Below are positions 17,675 to 26,249 of a stretch of DNA of 64,000 bases, piece by piece. Numbering within the stretch: position 1 is the stretch's first letter; each line of letters begins with the position of its first letter. The notes beneath the pieces were generated by a model. The model was given only the letters and a program-made list of their open reading frames with translations. It ran no database searches and had not been told where the DNA came from. A program made the translations under genes and the position numbers. This DNA is from Sulfuricurvum sp. (GTDB lineage Bacteria; Campylobacterota; Campylobacteria; Campylobacterales; Sulfurimonadaceae): the NCBI RefSeq assembly GCF_028681615.1, contig NZ_JAQUHV010000002.1, positions 124,001-188,000 of the forward strand. The letters run 5' to 3'.

Positions 17675-18967
17675 TTAACATTTTGTTACGGTTCCCATAT
17701 CGTCCGTCGCAGGGATGCGGAAGAACGTAAATGGCGGTAGAGAAGCAGGCAGGGTAAAACGGTTTAAATTGCCGCTGTGTACCTGATCCCAGATTTTGCC
17801 GTTTTCAGCAAGCAGTTTTTTGAACGAAATACTCCATTGTCCCTCGATTTTTTGGATGCTTCCGATTTCGTTATCTGTTTCGACGAGTAACGACTCATCC
17901 GGGGTAAGTATCTCCATCACATCACCAGGGAATGTTTTGTATTTGCATTCATAAAACAGACCGCTTTCATCAACAATACCGCTCACTTGACGAGTCCCCA
18001 TCATCATCGAAAAATCGAGATTTTGAGTATCATGTTTTTCAAAGGGGCGATTAACGAGATAGGCATCGGTGAAACCACGGTTTTGCATGGTTCCCAACTC
18101 TTGTTGATATGCATCGGGATCACTCTTTCCGGCATAGTAATCATCAATCGCACGCCGATACACTTTAGCCGTGATAGCGGCATAATAAGGGGCTTTTGTA
18201 CGCCCTTCGATTTTGAGTGAATCGATACAGCCCGCATCCAAAATTTCTTGAATATGGCTTGCTAGATTAAGGTCTTTGGAATTCATGATGTAGGTTCCAA
18301 CCCCTTCGTCTTCGACGAGTTTAAACAGAGTCCCCGTTTCAGGATTGGCGGCGTACATTTCGTACGGGAAACGGCAGTCGTTGGCACAGCTACCCCGATT
18401 AGGTACTCGTCCGCTTTGGAGTGTTGAGATCAGGCAGCGTCCGCTGTAGGCAAAACACATCGATCCGTGGACAAATACTTCGATTTCCAGATCGGGAAGT
18501 TCTTCTTTGATTTGTTTGAGATCTTTGAGCGAAATCTCCCGTGCCGCAATGATGCGGCGCGCACCCATGTCGTAATAGACCTGTGCATCGAGTACATTCA
18601 TGACATTGGCTTGAGTTGAAAGATGCAGAGGAATATGGGGTGCGATTTGATGGGCAAGTTTTAATACACCGGGAGTAGCCACAATAAATGCATCCGGCTC
18701 CAGCGAAGCCATCGTAGCGATATGTTCTTTCAGTAATTTCAATTGGGAGTTGAAAGGAAATCCGTTGATCGTTACATAGACTTTTTTCCCACGCGTATGG
18801 GCATAATCGATCCCCTCTTTGAAACTCTCCAAATCGAATTCTTTGCCGGAGCGAATACGGAGTGAAAAATGGCTCACCCCTCCATATACGGCATCAGCAC
18901 CGTAATCAATGGCGATTTTGAGTTTTTCAAGGTTTCCCGCAGGCGAGAGAAGTTCGACTTTTTTCAA
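17675..18967 (-). CDS. U32 family protein, probable tRNA hydroxylation protein TrhP
   Basis: 430 residues. Starts KKVELLSPAGNLEKLKIAIDYG-like and carries the U32 signature VFVHGSMCFAYSGRCL, then NRGSCANDCRFPYE, giving four Cys that could bind an iron-sulphur cluster. A C-terminal beta-barrel-like region (about 330-430) follows. Annotated as a peptidase family, but characterised YegQ/TrhP members take part in prephenate-dependent 5-hydroxylation of uridine 34 in tRNA. I prefer that role over proteolysis by family knowledge. It lies upstream of purE with a 25-nt gap and may share its transcript. Confidence 0.85.
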   Translation of the reverse strand: MKKVELLSPAGNLEKLKIAIDYGADAVYGGVSHFSLRIRSGKEFDLESFKEGIDYAHTRGKKVYVTINGFPFNSQLKLLKEHIATMASLEPDAFIVATPGVLKLAHQIAPHIPLHLSTQANVMNVLDAQVYYDMGARRIIAAREISLKDLKQIKEELPDLEIEVFVHGSMCFAYSGRCLISTLQSGRVPNRGSCANDCRFPYEMYAANPETGTLFKLVEDEGVGTYIMNSKDLNLASHIQEILDAGCIDSLKIEGRTKAPYYAAITAKVYRRAIDDYYAGKSDPDAYQQELGTMQNRGFTDAYLVNRPFEKHDTQNLDFSMMMGTRQVSGIVDESGLFYECKYKTFPGDVMEILTPDESLLVETDNEIGSIQKIEGQWSISFKKLLAENGKIWDQVHSGNLNRFTLPASLPPFTFFRIPATDDMGTVTKC

Positions 18968-19169
18968 AGAGAGTGGCTCGATTCTTTATAAAATTTTAGG
19001 GAATTTTATCGAAAAAAAGGTGTTGATTGTTTGAAAGTAGAAAGTTAGCTATTGATTATGCCTTAACAACATACGAAGAGCAAAGTCGCGTGCTGCAGTG
19101 CGTCAGCATACCGACAGCGATTTGTTGTAAAGGCGATTTTTTTTTATAGTACTTTTCTTGTTAAAAATA
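18968..19169. other. 202-nt spacer, no gene seen
   Basis: Spacer between the cheZ stop and the U32 start, both genes on the minus strand. It is AT-rich with a GC-richer block around 19085-19130 (GCGTGCTGCAGTGCGTCAGC). I see no open frame with a ribosome-binding site and no strong hairpin followed by a T tract. Confidence 0.4.
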
Positions 19170-19883
19170 TTATTTTTTCCCGAAAGAAGCGAGCAATGCC
19201 TCGATATCGTCACTGCTGACAATATCGTCGTTTCCGGTATCACCCGGGAGATGAACAGCGGACGCAACCCGTTTGGAATCATCGATTTTTCCGGAAAACA
19301 GATGGTTCATATAGGTTGAGAGTGCACGCATAACGTTGATAACCCGCTCGATTTTTTGACGGTGGATATCCTGATACTGCATGATATCCATGACATTCAT
19401 AATCGTGTCTCCGCCGTTTTGGAGCATCTCAAGGATTTCATCCATTGTGAGTGAAATATCTTGATTTTTGCTCAGTTGAGCTTTAAAAGCTTCAACGTGA
19501 GGGAATTTAACACTGAGCGTCTCAAAAAGTTCGATATTGCTTTGTATAACCGTTTTGACGGATTTAACTTGTTTTTCACCTTTACCGAGATCGTTGCTGA
19601 TCCCCTCGATCAAATCAAATATTTCAGACGCTTTTTCTTCACTCTCTTTGGTTACATCATCGAGCTGATGGACCATTTTATTCTCATCCGTTGGCGGTGG
19701 GGGCGGCCAACTGTGCAGTGCGGAAACACGATACTTTTCCGGATCCGTTTCGTTGTAGGGCTCTTCTTCGCTTACCGTATCTTCTTCATTTTTGACATCT
19801 GTGCTCGAAAGTTCTGTTTCTTCATAGGCTTCATCCAAATCTATATCACCGCTCATCAGTGCATCTAACTCTTCTTGCGTCAT
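19170..19883 (-). CDS. cheZ: CheZ-type phospho-CheY phosphatase (Campylobacterota form)
   Basis: 237 residues. The central helical region ends in NVMDIMQYQDIHRQKIERVI, which matches the CheZ active-site helix with its Asp and the catalytic Gln two helical turns later (compare AQDFQDLTGQ in enterobacteria). The C-terminus, SDDIEALLASFGKK, resembles the CheY-binding tail helix of CheZ. The N-terminus, MTQEELDALMSG, resembles the CheY-binding peptide at the start of FliM. A Pro-rich stretch (SWPPPPPTDE) lies in the acidic linker at about 60-70. The family dephosphorylates CheY-P to reset the flagellar motor. No other chemotaxis genes are adjacent. Confidence 0.85.
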   Translation of the reverse strand: MTQEELDALMSGDIDLDEAYEETELSSTDVKNEEDTVSEEEPYNETDPEKYRVSALHSWPPPPPTDENKMVHQLDDVTKESEEKASEIFDLIEGISNDLGKGEKQVKSVKTVIQSNIELFETLSVKFPHVEAFKAQLSKNQDISLTMDEILEMLQNGGDTIMNVMDIMQYQDIHRQKIERVINVMRALSTYMNHLFSGKIDDSKRVASAVHLPGDTGNDDIVSSDDIEALLASFGKK

Positions 19884-19911
19884 GACCCATACCTTAACGA
19901 TTAAATTGCAC

Positions 19912-19917
19912 TATAAT
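19912..19917 (+). promoter_or_regulatory. Candidate -10 for the histidinol phosphatase gene
   Basis: A consensus TATAAT preceded by TTGCAC lies 34 nt before the ATG at 19951, in the spacer divergent to cheZ. Confidence 0.5.
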
Positions 19918-19950
19918 AGCATGTAAATCTTTAGTTTCAATGGATAAAAG

Positions 19951-20730
19951 ATGAAAGTTGATCTTCATAATCATACTGTTTTATGCAATCATGCCAGTGG
20001 TACCGTCAATGAATACGTAGAGGCAGCAATAGCGTGCGGCACAGCGTTTTTCGGTTTTTCAGATCATGCCCCGATGCATTATGATCCAAAATACAGAATG
20101 ACATTTGAACAAATGGAGCTGTATGAATTTTGGGTAAGAGAAGCGCAACAGCGCTATGAAGATCAAATTACGGTTTTGCTGGGATATGAAATCGATTTCC
20201 TTCCCGGCTACATGGAAGAATCGGTTTTAAAACGTCCATGCGATTATTTAATCGGCAGTGTCCATTTTATCGATGATTGGGGATTTGACAACCCAGAATT
20301 TATCGGGCGGTATGAAGGGGTCGATATTGATGATGTATATCGACGTTATTTCGGACTCGTGGAAACGATGGCGAAGAGCGGAAAATTCGATATAGTCGGC
20401 CATTTGGATTTGCTCAAAGTTTTCAAATATCTACCGACGCAAGATATCCGTATGTTGGCAAAAGAGGCATTGAACGCAATAAAAAATGCAAATATGACCG
20501 TAGAGGTTAATGTTTCCGGATATCGAAAACCGATAATTGAAGCGTACCCTTCGCCTCTTTTGCTTCAAGAAATTATCGAGAGAGAGATTCCGATTACATT
20601 CGGTTCAGATGCACACAATCCTGAACAGGTCGGGCTATTTACTCAAGAGGTAGAAACCTTGGCACGTTCGGTAGGTTACGACAAATGCGCTGTTTACAGA
20701 GGGCGTGATAGGGATATGATTAAATTTTAA
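19951..20730 (+). CDS. hisK: Histidinol-phosphatase, PHP family
   Basis: 259 residues. The PHP domain motifs are present: KVDLHNHT at the N-terminus, FSDHAPMHY, a mid-domain LLGYEIDFLP, and late FGSDAHNPEQVG. These supply the His and Asp ligands of a trinuclear metal site. PHP-type HisK/HisJ proteins remove the phosphate from histidinol phosphate in histidine synthesis. The general fold also occurs in other phosphoesterases, but the length and motif spacing fit the HisJ-like group. Monocistronic; glnA follows with its own promoter. Confidence 0.87.
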   Translation: MKVDLHNHTVLCNHASGTVNEYVEAAIACGTAFFGFSDHAPMHYDPKYRMTFEQMELYEFWVREAQQRYEDQITVLLGYEIDFLPGYMEESVLKRPCDYLIGSVHFIDDWGFDNPEFIGRYEGVDIDDVYRRYFGLVETMAKSGKFDIVGHLDLLKVFKYLPTQDIRMLAKEALNAIKNANMTVEVNVSGYRKPIIEAYPSPLLLQEIIEREIPITFGSDAHNPEQVGLFTQEVETLARSVGYDKCAVYRGRDRDMIKF

Positions 20731-20765
20731 TCATCGAAATCCCTTCTCTTTTTAGTCTTTTTTGA

Positions 20766-20771
20766 TATACT
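20766..20771 (+). promoter_or_regulatory. glnA -10 promoter element
   Basis: TTGATATACTAC contains TATACT 31 nt before the glnA start; an AGGAG ribosome-binding site (20792-20796) follows. No obvious sigma-54 GG/GC element is visible, in contrast to the NtrC-controlled glnA promoters of enterobacteria. Confidence 0.5.
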
Positions 20772-20802
20772 ACTTCACTTTTATTTTTTTCAGGAGATAA
20801 GC

Positions 20803-22233
20803 ATGGGTAAATTCGTAAACAGTGTCGACGAGTTTTTTAGTTTTTGTAAAGAGAACGACGTTCAGTTTGTAGACTTCCGTTTCACCGATATGAAAGGGAC
20901 ATGGCACCATGTAAGCTATCGCTACAGTGCGGTAAACGCAGGTCATTTTGAAAACGGTCTTCCATTCGACGGTTCATCAATCGATGCTTGGCAGCCGATC
21001 AACCGTTCAGATATGCTTTTAAAGCCGGATGCTCCATCTGCATTCATGGATCCGTTTACTGCCGATCCGACCGTTATCGTATTCTGTGATGTATACGACA
21101 TCTACAAAGGTCAAGCATACGAAAAATGCCCGCGTTCAATCGCTAAAAAAGCACTTGAGCATCTTGCAAATGCAGGTGTCGGTGACGTTGCTTATTTCGG
21201 TCCTGAAAATGAATTCTTCGTATTTGATGATGTAAAAATTCGCGATGAGATCAACTGTTCATATTATGAAGTAGATTCTGAAGAGGGTGAGTGGAATGAT
21301 TCAAAATCATTCCAAGACGGTTACAATACAGGTCACCGCCCACGTACAAAAGGGGGTTACTTCCCGGTAGCTCCGATCGACACCATGGTTGATCTACGTG
21401 CAGAAATGATGATGGTTTTGGAACAAGTCGGTCTTGAAGTTGTTCTTGGTCACCACGAAGTTGCGCAAGCACAAGGTGAAATCGGAGTTGTTTTCGGAAC
21501 TCTTGTAGAAGCGGCGGACAACGTCCAAAAACTTAAATACGTTATCAAAATGGTTGCACACCTTAACGGTAAAACCGTTACTTTCATGCCTAAACCACTC
21601 TATGGAGACAACGGTAACGGTATGCACGTTCACCAATCAATCTGGAAAGACGGCAAAAACACATTCTATAAAGAAGGCGGTTACAGCAACTTGTCTGAAA
21701 CAGCACTTCATTATGTCGGCGGTATCTTTGCTCACGCACGTGCGGTTGCAGCATTTACCAATCCGTCAACCAACTCATACAAACGTCTTATCCCAGGTTT
21801 TGAAGCACCGTCAATCTTGACATACTCTAGCCAAAACCGTTCAGCTTCTTGCCGTGTTCCATACGGTGCGGGTGAAAAAGCGACTCGTATCGAAATGCGT
21901 TTCCCGGATTCAACTTCATGCCCATACCTTGCATTTACTGCAATGTTGTTGGCTGGACTTGACGGTATCAAAAACAAAATCGTTCCAATCGGACCGATGG
22001 ATGAAGATTTGTTCGAACTTTCTTTGAATGAAATCCGTGAAAAAGGGATTCCTCAAATGCCACACACATTGCGTGGTGCATTAGAAGCGTTGATCCGTGA
22101 CAACGATTTCTTGAAACCGGTTATGTCTGATCTCTTTATCGATACGTATCAAAACTACAAATTCGAAACACAAGTATGGCCTGACGAAGCTCGTCCTACT
22201 GCATTCGAATTCAAATCTACTTACTCTTGCTAA
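20803..22233 (+). CDS. glnA: Type I glutamine synthetase, adenylylation site lost
   Basis: 476 residues, GS I length. Recognisable active-site regions are [28 protein letters not shown] and the NRSASCRVP stretch. It condenses ammonium and glutamate with ATP and is the main route of nitrogen assimilation. In the region that holds the adenylylated Tyr of the E. coli enzyme (NLYDLPPEE) this protein reads [10 protein letters not shown], so residue 404 (codon 22012-22014, TTC) is Phe. The enzyme should therefore not be controlled by adenylylation. A hairpin follows the stop. Confidence 0.97.
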   Translation: MGKFVNSVDEFFSFCKENDVQFVDFRFTDMKGTWHHVSYRYSAVNAGHFENGLPFDGSSIDAWQPINRSDMLLKPDAPSAFMDPFTADPTVIVFCDVYDIYKGQAYEKCPRSIAKKALEHLANAGVGDVAYFGPENEFFVFDDVKIRDEINCSYYEVDSEEGEWNDSKSFQDGYNTGHRPRTKGGYFPVAPIDTMVDLRAEMMMVLEQVGLEVVLGHHEVAQAQGEIGVVFGTLVEAADNVQKLKYVIKMVAHLNGKTVTFMPKPLYGDNGNGMHVHQSIWKDGKNTFYKEGGYSNLSETALHYVGGIFAHARAVAAFTNPSTNSYKRLIPGFEAPSILTYSSQNRSASCRVPYGAGEKATRIEMRFPDSTSCPYLAFTAMLLAGLDGIKNKIVPIGPMDEDLFELSLNEIREKGIPQMPHTLRGALEALIRDNDFLKPVMSDLFIDTYQNYKFETQVWPDEARPTAFEFKSTYSC

Positions 22234-22240
22234 TTGGAAT

Positions 22241-22264
22241 GATATAAGCCTAAGGGCTTGTATC
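22241..22264 (+). terminator. Probable glnA terminator hairpin
   Basis: GATATAAGCC and GGCTTGTATC form a 10-bp stem (one G-U pair) around a TAAG loop, eight bases after the glnA stop. A run of six T lies some 15 nt further on rather than directly after the stem. Confidence 0.5.
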
Positions 22265-22333
22265 ACATATCTATCCCGTTTTTTCTAAAAATTGATTTTG
22301 TCATTAAAGCTTAAGCTTAATTTGACGATAATG

Positions 22334-22339
22334 TATAAT
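22334..22339 (+). promoter_or_regulatory. Candidate -10 for the first pseudopilin pair
   Basis: TGTATAATC gives a consensus TATAAT 45 nt before the ATG at 22384. Just upstream (about 22303-22320) there are two overlapping copies of the palindrome TTAAGCTTAA-like sequence, which could be an operator, though no regulator is suggested. Confidence 0.45.
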
Positions 22340-22383
22340 CTTTAAACTGTGTGGAATTGAGCACAAAAAATATAGGAGTTTCT

Positions 22384-22842
22384 ATGAAACGTAGCGCATT
22401 TACCCTTGTCGAGTTGATCTTTGTCATTATTATTATCGGAGTTTTGGCTGCTACAGCTATCCCAAAATATAAAGATCTAAAACAAAATGCAGAAGTTAAA
22501 GCTGTAGTAAAAACTACTATTGATGGGGCATCAAGTGCAGCAAGTGCTGCAGTAAATGCGATCGATATGAATGACGGCAATGCTTCAGATACCAATTTAA
22601 GTGATCTTGTAGCTATTACGGGTAAAGGGTGGTCATATACTCCATCAGCAGGTGCAGGGACCTACACTTACAAAAATACGCCGACAGGCAATGAAGCAGC
22701 ATCTATAGTATTTAGTGCTACTGGACGAACAGTTACCTATTCGTTTACATGTAATAATTTCAAAGATGCAACCAGTATATCAAAATGTAAAGAAGATACC
22801 AATACGTCTGGTACTGCAACTCCTAAAACCATCAGCTTCTAA
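22384..22842 (+). CDS. Type IV pilin-like/pseudopilin with Ala before the cleavage site
   Basis: 152 residues from the ATG at 22384, which follows TAGGAG; a longer reading from 22351 lacks a ribosome-binding site. The class III signal is KRSA/FTLVELIF followed by a hydrophobic helix (VIIIIGVLAATAIPKY). The residue just before the processing site is Ala (codon GCA), where prepilins nearly always have Gly; the Glu at mature position 5 is kept. The C-terminal domain has a Cys pair (SFTCNN and ISKCKE) that may form the usual disulphide loop. It is followed after 5 nt by a second pilin-like gene, likely one operon. Confidence 0.85.
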   Translation: MKRSAFTLVELIFVIIIIGVLAATAIPKYKDLKQNAEVKAVVKTTIDGASSAASAAVNAIDMNDGNASDTNLSDLVAITGKGWSYTPSAGAGTYTYKNTPTGNEAASIVFSATGRTVTYSFTCNNFKDATSISKCKEDTNTSGTATPKTISF

Positions 22843-22847
22843 TAAGT

Positions 22848-23327
22848 ATGAAAGCATTAGTTCGCACTGGTTTTACCCTTGTTGAGCTGATCTTCGTTAT
22901 TGTCATCATCGGGGTTCTCTCGGCGGTGGCAATCCCAAAATTTGCCAACCTCACCGATAATTCCAAAATCGCTGCTGAACTTGCTACCGCTTCATCAGTC
23001 CAAAGTGCACTCGATGCAATCCACAGTGAATGGATTAGCAATACGTGTGATTTTGATTGGGGAAACGGCAAAAATACCGCTACTACTCCTCTAAACGCTT
23101 CCGGTTATCCTGATTCACTTGGATCTGACAGTGCACACCCATTCGATTATATTTTAAAAAATACGGATAACGGAGACTGGATTTTGGTAGGTGGAAAGTA
23201 TTACGGCCCGGCTACCAAAGATGGAACCAGCACTAAAAATCGAAACATTGCCCATAAGCCGGAGGGGAACGATTATTGGGAATACAATGCTACGGCTGGA
23301 ACATTTACCCTCATAGATGTCAATTAA
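22848..23327 (+). CDS. Type IV pilin-like/pseudopilin
   Basis: 159 residues with the prepilin signal VRTG/FTLVELIF and the conserved Glu5, then VIVIIGVLSAVAIPKF. The globular part contains SNTCDFDWGNG and YGPATKDGT, rich in Gly, Asn and Asp, and has a single Cys. Such proteins are cleaved by prepilin peptidase and assembled in type IV pilus or type II secretion fibres, or in a competence pseudopilus. No assembly ATPase or prepilin peptidase is in this window. It ends just before the convergent pckA region. Confidence 0.85.
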   Translation: MKALVRTGFTLVELIFVIVIIGVLSAVAIPKFANLTDNSKIAAELATASSVQSALDAIHSEWISNTCDFDWGNGKNTATTPLNASGYPDSLGSDSAHPFDYILKNTDNGDWILVGGKYYGPATKDGTSTKNRNIAHKPEGNDYWEYNATAGTFTLIDVN

Positions 23328-23349
23328 ATAAAAAAAGATTAAAGTAGAA

Positions 23350-23373
23350 CGCCCAAACAAGAGAGTTTGAGCG
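23350..23373 (-). terminator. Probable pckA terminator hairpin
   Basis: CGC-C-CAAAC and GTTTG-A-GCG pair around AAGAGA, a 9-bp stem with one mismatch. On the minus strand, downstream of the pckA stop, it is followed by a T-rich stretch ending in seven T. Confidence 0.45.
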
Positions 23374-23387
23374 GTTGGCGAGAGAAA

Positions 23388-24977
23388 TTATTCAGTAGGT
23401 AAGTGAGGGCCTGCGGCAGAGAAGTCGAAGCCATTGTCGCCATCGGTGTATTTTTTAAAGTTTTTGATGAAAAGTGCTGCCAAATTATCACGTTGAACGA
23501 GATAGGCATCGCGATCCGCCCATGCATTACGCGGATTTAGGATCACAGGATCGATTGAACCGAGTGTTTTAGGGATGTGGAATCCGAAGGTATTCGTGAT
23601 ATCAAATTCGCTTTCATTGATCGAACCGTCTAAGATAGCGTTAATGCATGCGCGGGTGTCTTTGATGCTCATACGCTTACCGACACCGTATCCGCCGCCT
23701 GTCCATCCGGTATTGACCAGATAGACATTAACACCGTGTTGATCGATTTTTTCACCTAAGAGCTTTGCATAGACAGTCGGATGCAGCGGTAAAAATGCTT
23801 CACCGAAGCATGAACTGAAGGTTGCGACAGGCTCGGTAATACCGCGTTCGGTTCCGGCTACTTTAGCTGTATATCCGCTGAGGAAATAATACATAGCCTG
23901 CTCTTTAGTGAGACGACTTACCGGAGGCAATACACCAAATGCATCGGCAGAGAGGAAAATGATATTTTTTGGATGAGCAGCCATCAATGAAGGTTGATGA
24001 TTATCGATGTGTTCGATCGGATAAGAGACACGAGTGTTTTCCGTTTTAGAACTGTCAGTGTAATCAACGATACCATCTTCATCGTAAACGACATTTTCCA
24101 ATAATGCGTTACGACGGATAGCATTATGAATTTCAGGCTCGCTAGAAGGATCGAGATTGATTACTTTTGCGTAACACCCTCCTTCAAAATTGAAAACGCC
24201 CTCATCATCCCAACCATGTTCATCATCGCCGATGAGTGCACGTTTAGGGTCAGTCGAGAGAGTTGTTTTACCTGTTCCGCTTAGCCCGAAGAAGAGACAT
24301 GTGTCACCAGCCGCTCCGACGTTAGCCGAACAGTGCATAGAGAGCTTCCCTTCGAGAGGGAGCCAGTAGTTCATCATTGAAAAAATCCCTTTTTTCATTT
24401 CACCGCCATACCATGTACCGCCGATGATGCACAGATTGTCTTCAACGCTGAAGAGGACGAAAACCTCAGAATTCAGCCCATGATGCTGCCATTTTTCATT
24501 GACTGCTTTACAGGCATTAAGAACTGTAAATTGAGGTTTGAAGCTTGACAGTTCACTTTCATTCGGACGGATAAACATATTTTTGACAAAATGCGATTGC
24601 CATGCGATTTCAGAGACAAAACGGACAGAACGTTTGCTGCTGGCACTGGAGCCGCAGAAAACATCCGTGATGTAGAGATCTTTCCCGGAGAGTTGTTCGC
24701 GGGCAACGACAAGAAGTTCATCAAAAACCGCTTTATCGATTTTTTTATTGACATCACCCCATGCGATGTATTGATTTGAAGGGTCTTGATTGACAAAGTA
24801 TTTGTCTTTCGGACTTCTGCCGGTAAAAATACCGGTATCGACCATGGTTGCACCATTATCGGCAAGCTTACATTCACCTTTTTCCAGTTCGTGTCGGATT
24901 AATTCGTCGTAACTGAGGTTATGGAAAAGCTTTCCACTATTTTTTATGCCTAATGTCTCAATCTCTGCAGAAATCAT
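23388..24977 (-). CDS. pckA: Phosphoenolpyruvate carboxykinase (ATP)
   Basis: 529 residues, normal PckA length. ATP-type PEPCK motifs: [11 protein letters not shown] near the start, [11 protein letters not shown] (kinase loop), [19 protein letters not shown] (metal site), and [15 protein letters not shown]. It interconverts oxaloacetate and phosphoenolpyruvate with ATP and starts gluconeogenesis. In an autotroph using the reductive TCA cycle it would link C4 acids to sugar synthesis. Monocistronic, between pilin genes on one side and a NifX-like gene on the other. Confidence 0.97.
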   Translation of the reverse strand: MISAEIETLGIKNSGKLFHNLSYDELIRHELEKGECKLADNGATMVDTGIFTGRSPKDKYFVNQDPSNQYIAWGDVNKKIDKAVFDELLVVAREQLSGKDLYITDVFCGSSASSKRSVRFVSEIAWQSHFVKNMFIRPNESELSSFKPQFTVLNACKAVNEKWQHHGLNSEVFVLFSVEDNLCIIGGTWYGGEMKKGIFSMMNYWLPLEGKLSMHCSANVGAAGDTCLFFGLSGTGKTTLSTDPKRALIGDDEHGWDDEGVFNFEGGCYAKVINLDPSSEPEIHNAIRRNALLENVVYDEDGIVDYTDSSKTENTRVSYPIEHIDNHQPSLMAAHPKNIIFLSADAFGVLPPVSRLTKEQAMYYFLSGYTAKVAGTERGITEPVATFSSCFGEAFLPLHPTVYAKLLGEKIDQHGVNVYLVNTGWTGGGYGVGKRMSIKDTRACINAILDGSINESEFDITNTFGFHIPKTLGSIDPVILNPRNAWADRDAYLVQRDNLAALFIKNFKKYTDGDNGFDFSAAGPHLPTE

Positions 24978-25100
24978 GGTGTTGTTTTACCTTTTCGGGT
25001 TCATCGCCGTACTGTACAACGATGAAAATTTAAAGCGGATGCTTTATTTGTGCTGCGAATTATACGACTTCAATTTATAAACGAGAATTAAAGTGGCGAT

Positions 25101-25493
25101 TTATTTAAATTGTGACGCCAACTCCGTTAAAATTTTGGGTGCAAGAGCTTCGCTCCCATTGTATTTTTGGAGCTTTACACCGACATTACTCATGCTTTTG
25201 GCCGTATTCTTACACGCCATTTTTACAACAAGATAGTCACAATCATCGATTGTGTCGGCCATTGTATCATGCGCTTTGATATGTTCCAAATCGTCCGCAT
25301 CATGATCGCATGTATGATGTTCATCATGATCGTGGGGTTCTTCACCGGCTACTTTCGGATTGGCCCGTAGCCCTTCTAATGTAAAACTTTTAAACATTCC
25401 GCCATTTACAGTATAGACCGCAAAATAAGGGGTATGTCCGGCATTTCCGGCCATTTTGAGATTTTCATCCATAACGGGTACAGCGATTTTCAT
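25101..25493 (-). CDS. NifX/NifB-type dinitrogenase-cofactor-like protein with His-rich insert
   Basis: 130 residues. The N-terminal KIAVPVMDENLKM and NAGHTPYFAVYTV, and the late DDCDYLVVKMACKNT, match the small Fe-Mo cofactor-binding-like fold (NifX/NafY family). Between them (about 50-76) is an insert rich in His, Asp and Glu (HDHDEHHTCDHDADD) that could bind a metal ion. The family carries iron-sulphur or molybdenum cofactor intermediates; non-nif members are common and of unknown role. No nif gene is near, so function is open. It has an AAGGAG-type ribosome-binding site before the ATG. Confidence 0.75.
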   Translation of the reverse strand: MKIAVPVMDENLKMAGNAGHTPYFAVYTVNGGMFKSFTLEGLRANPKVAGEEPHDHDEHHTCDHDADDLEHIKAHDTMADTIDDCDYLVVKMACKNTAKSMSNVGVKLQKYNGSEALAPKILTELASQFK

Positions 25494-25666
25494 TGTATCT
25501 CCTTCTTTTATAGTGAATATTATGCCATATTGATCTTAAATACCCCAGAATAAAATAATATTGCTAAATAGTGTTGAATTTAAACGTTTTATAAGATTTG
25601 TAAGTCCATAATGATAGTCAGGGTTACGAGTGTAATCACTATTTCTAAACTTCAAAGGAGTAAACC

Positions 25667-26146
25667 ATGAAACGTTCAGGTTTTACTATGATCGAGTTGA
25701 TCTTCGTTATCGTTATCTTGGGTATCTTGGCGGCGGTAGCTATTCCACGTCTTGCTGCAACACGTGACGATGCGAAAATTGCAACTAAAGTACAAGAAGG
25801 GACTGCAGTTATCACTGAATTCGGTTCATACTATACCGCGCACGGCCATTTTGCAAAAGTAAGTGATATGACTAATGTCAAATTGACGACTAGTGATGGT
25901 ACTAGTGATGCGGCGGCTGCAGATATGAATCAGACAGATTTAGCAGCATACTTGACGGATGGACAAGGGAATATATGTATTTCGTATAAAACATTGTCAA
26001 ATTCATTGGATGGCAATCTAACGGTGAAATCAGAAAGCAGTACGTCTGCAATCTGTGACGGTATCAGAAAATCGTTGAATGATAAAAACATTTCATCAGC
26101 TGCAGGTATCACCCATAAATTGGGCGGATCAAACGTCGAGTATTAA
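25667..26146 (+). CDS. Type IV pilin-like protein, first of a triplet
   Basis: 159 residues with prepilin signal KRSG/FTMIELIF, Glu5, and VIVILGILAAVAIPRL, followed by the AATRDDAK motif shared by the next two genes. The globular domain has Cys pairs (NICISYK, SAICDG). A clean AAAGGAG ribosome-binding site precedes the ATG. The three genes at 25667, 26250 and 26707 are clear paralogues in the N-terminal 50 residues and divergent after that, which suggests tandem duplication of a minor or major pilin. Confidence 0.88.
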   Translation: MKRSGFTMIELIFVIVILGILAAVAIPRLAATRDDAKIATKVQEGTAVITEFGSYYTAHGHFAKVSDMTNVKLTTSDGTSDAAAADMNQTDLAAYLTDGQGNICISYKTLSNSLDGNLTVKSESSTSAICDGIRKSLNDKNISSAAGITHKLGGSNVEY

Positions 26147-26161
26147 TCGAAAATGTTCTTG

Positions 26162-26185
26162 GTTGCACTGCCTAGGCAGTGCAAC
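26162..26185. repeat. 24-bp perfect palindrome between pilin genes
   Basis: The sequence reads GTTGCACTGCC followed by TA and GGCAGTGCAAC; both strands are identical. As RNA it folds to a 10-bp stem with a four-base CTAG loop. No T run follows on the plus strand. It sits 15 nt after the first pilin stop and 65 nt before the next start, so it may protect the upstream message, limit read-through, or bind a dimeric protein. Confidence 0.75.
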
Positions 26186-26249
26186 TGTCAGTGGAAAAAT
26201 AATCAAGATTAATTTTTTAGTGACAGAATGAGAAATGAAAAGGATAAAT

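Noticed and set aside
20740-20802. Sigma-54 promoter for glnA
   Set aside because: No GG-N10-GC pattern fits; a housekeeping-like TATACT is present instead.
22300-22320. AAGCTTAAGCTT double palindrome as a repressor site
   Set aside because: It is AT-rich and could easily arise by chance; no regulator or second copy in the window supports it.
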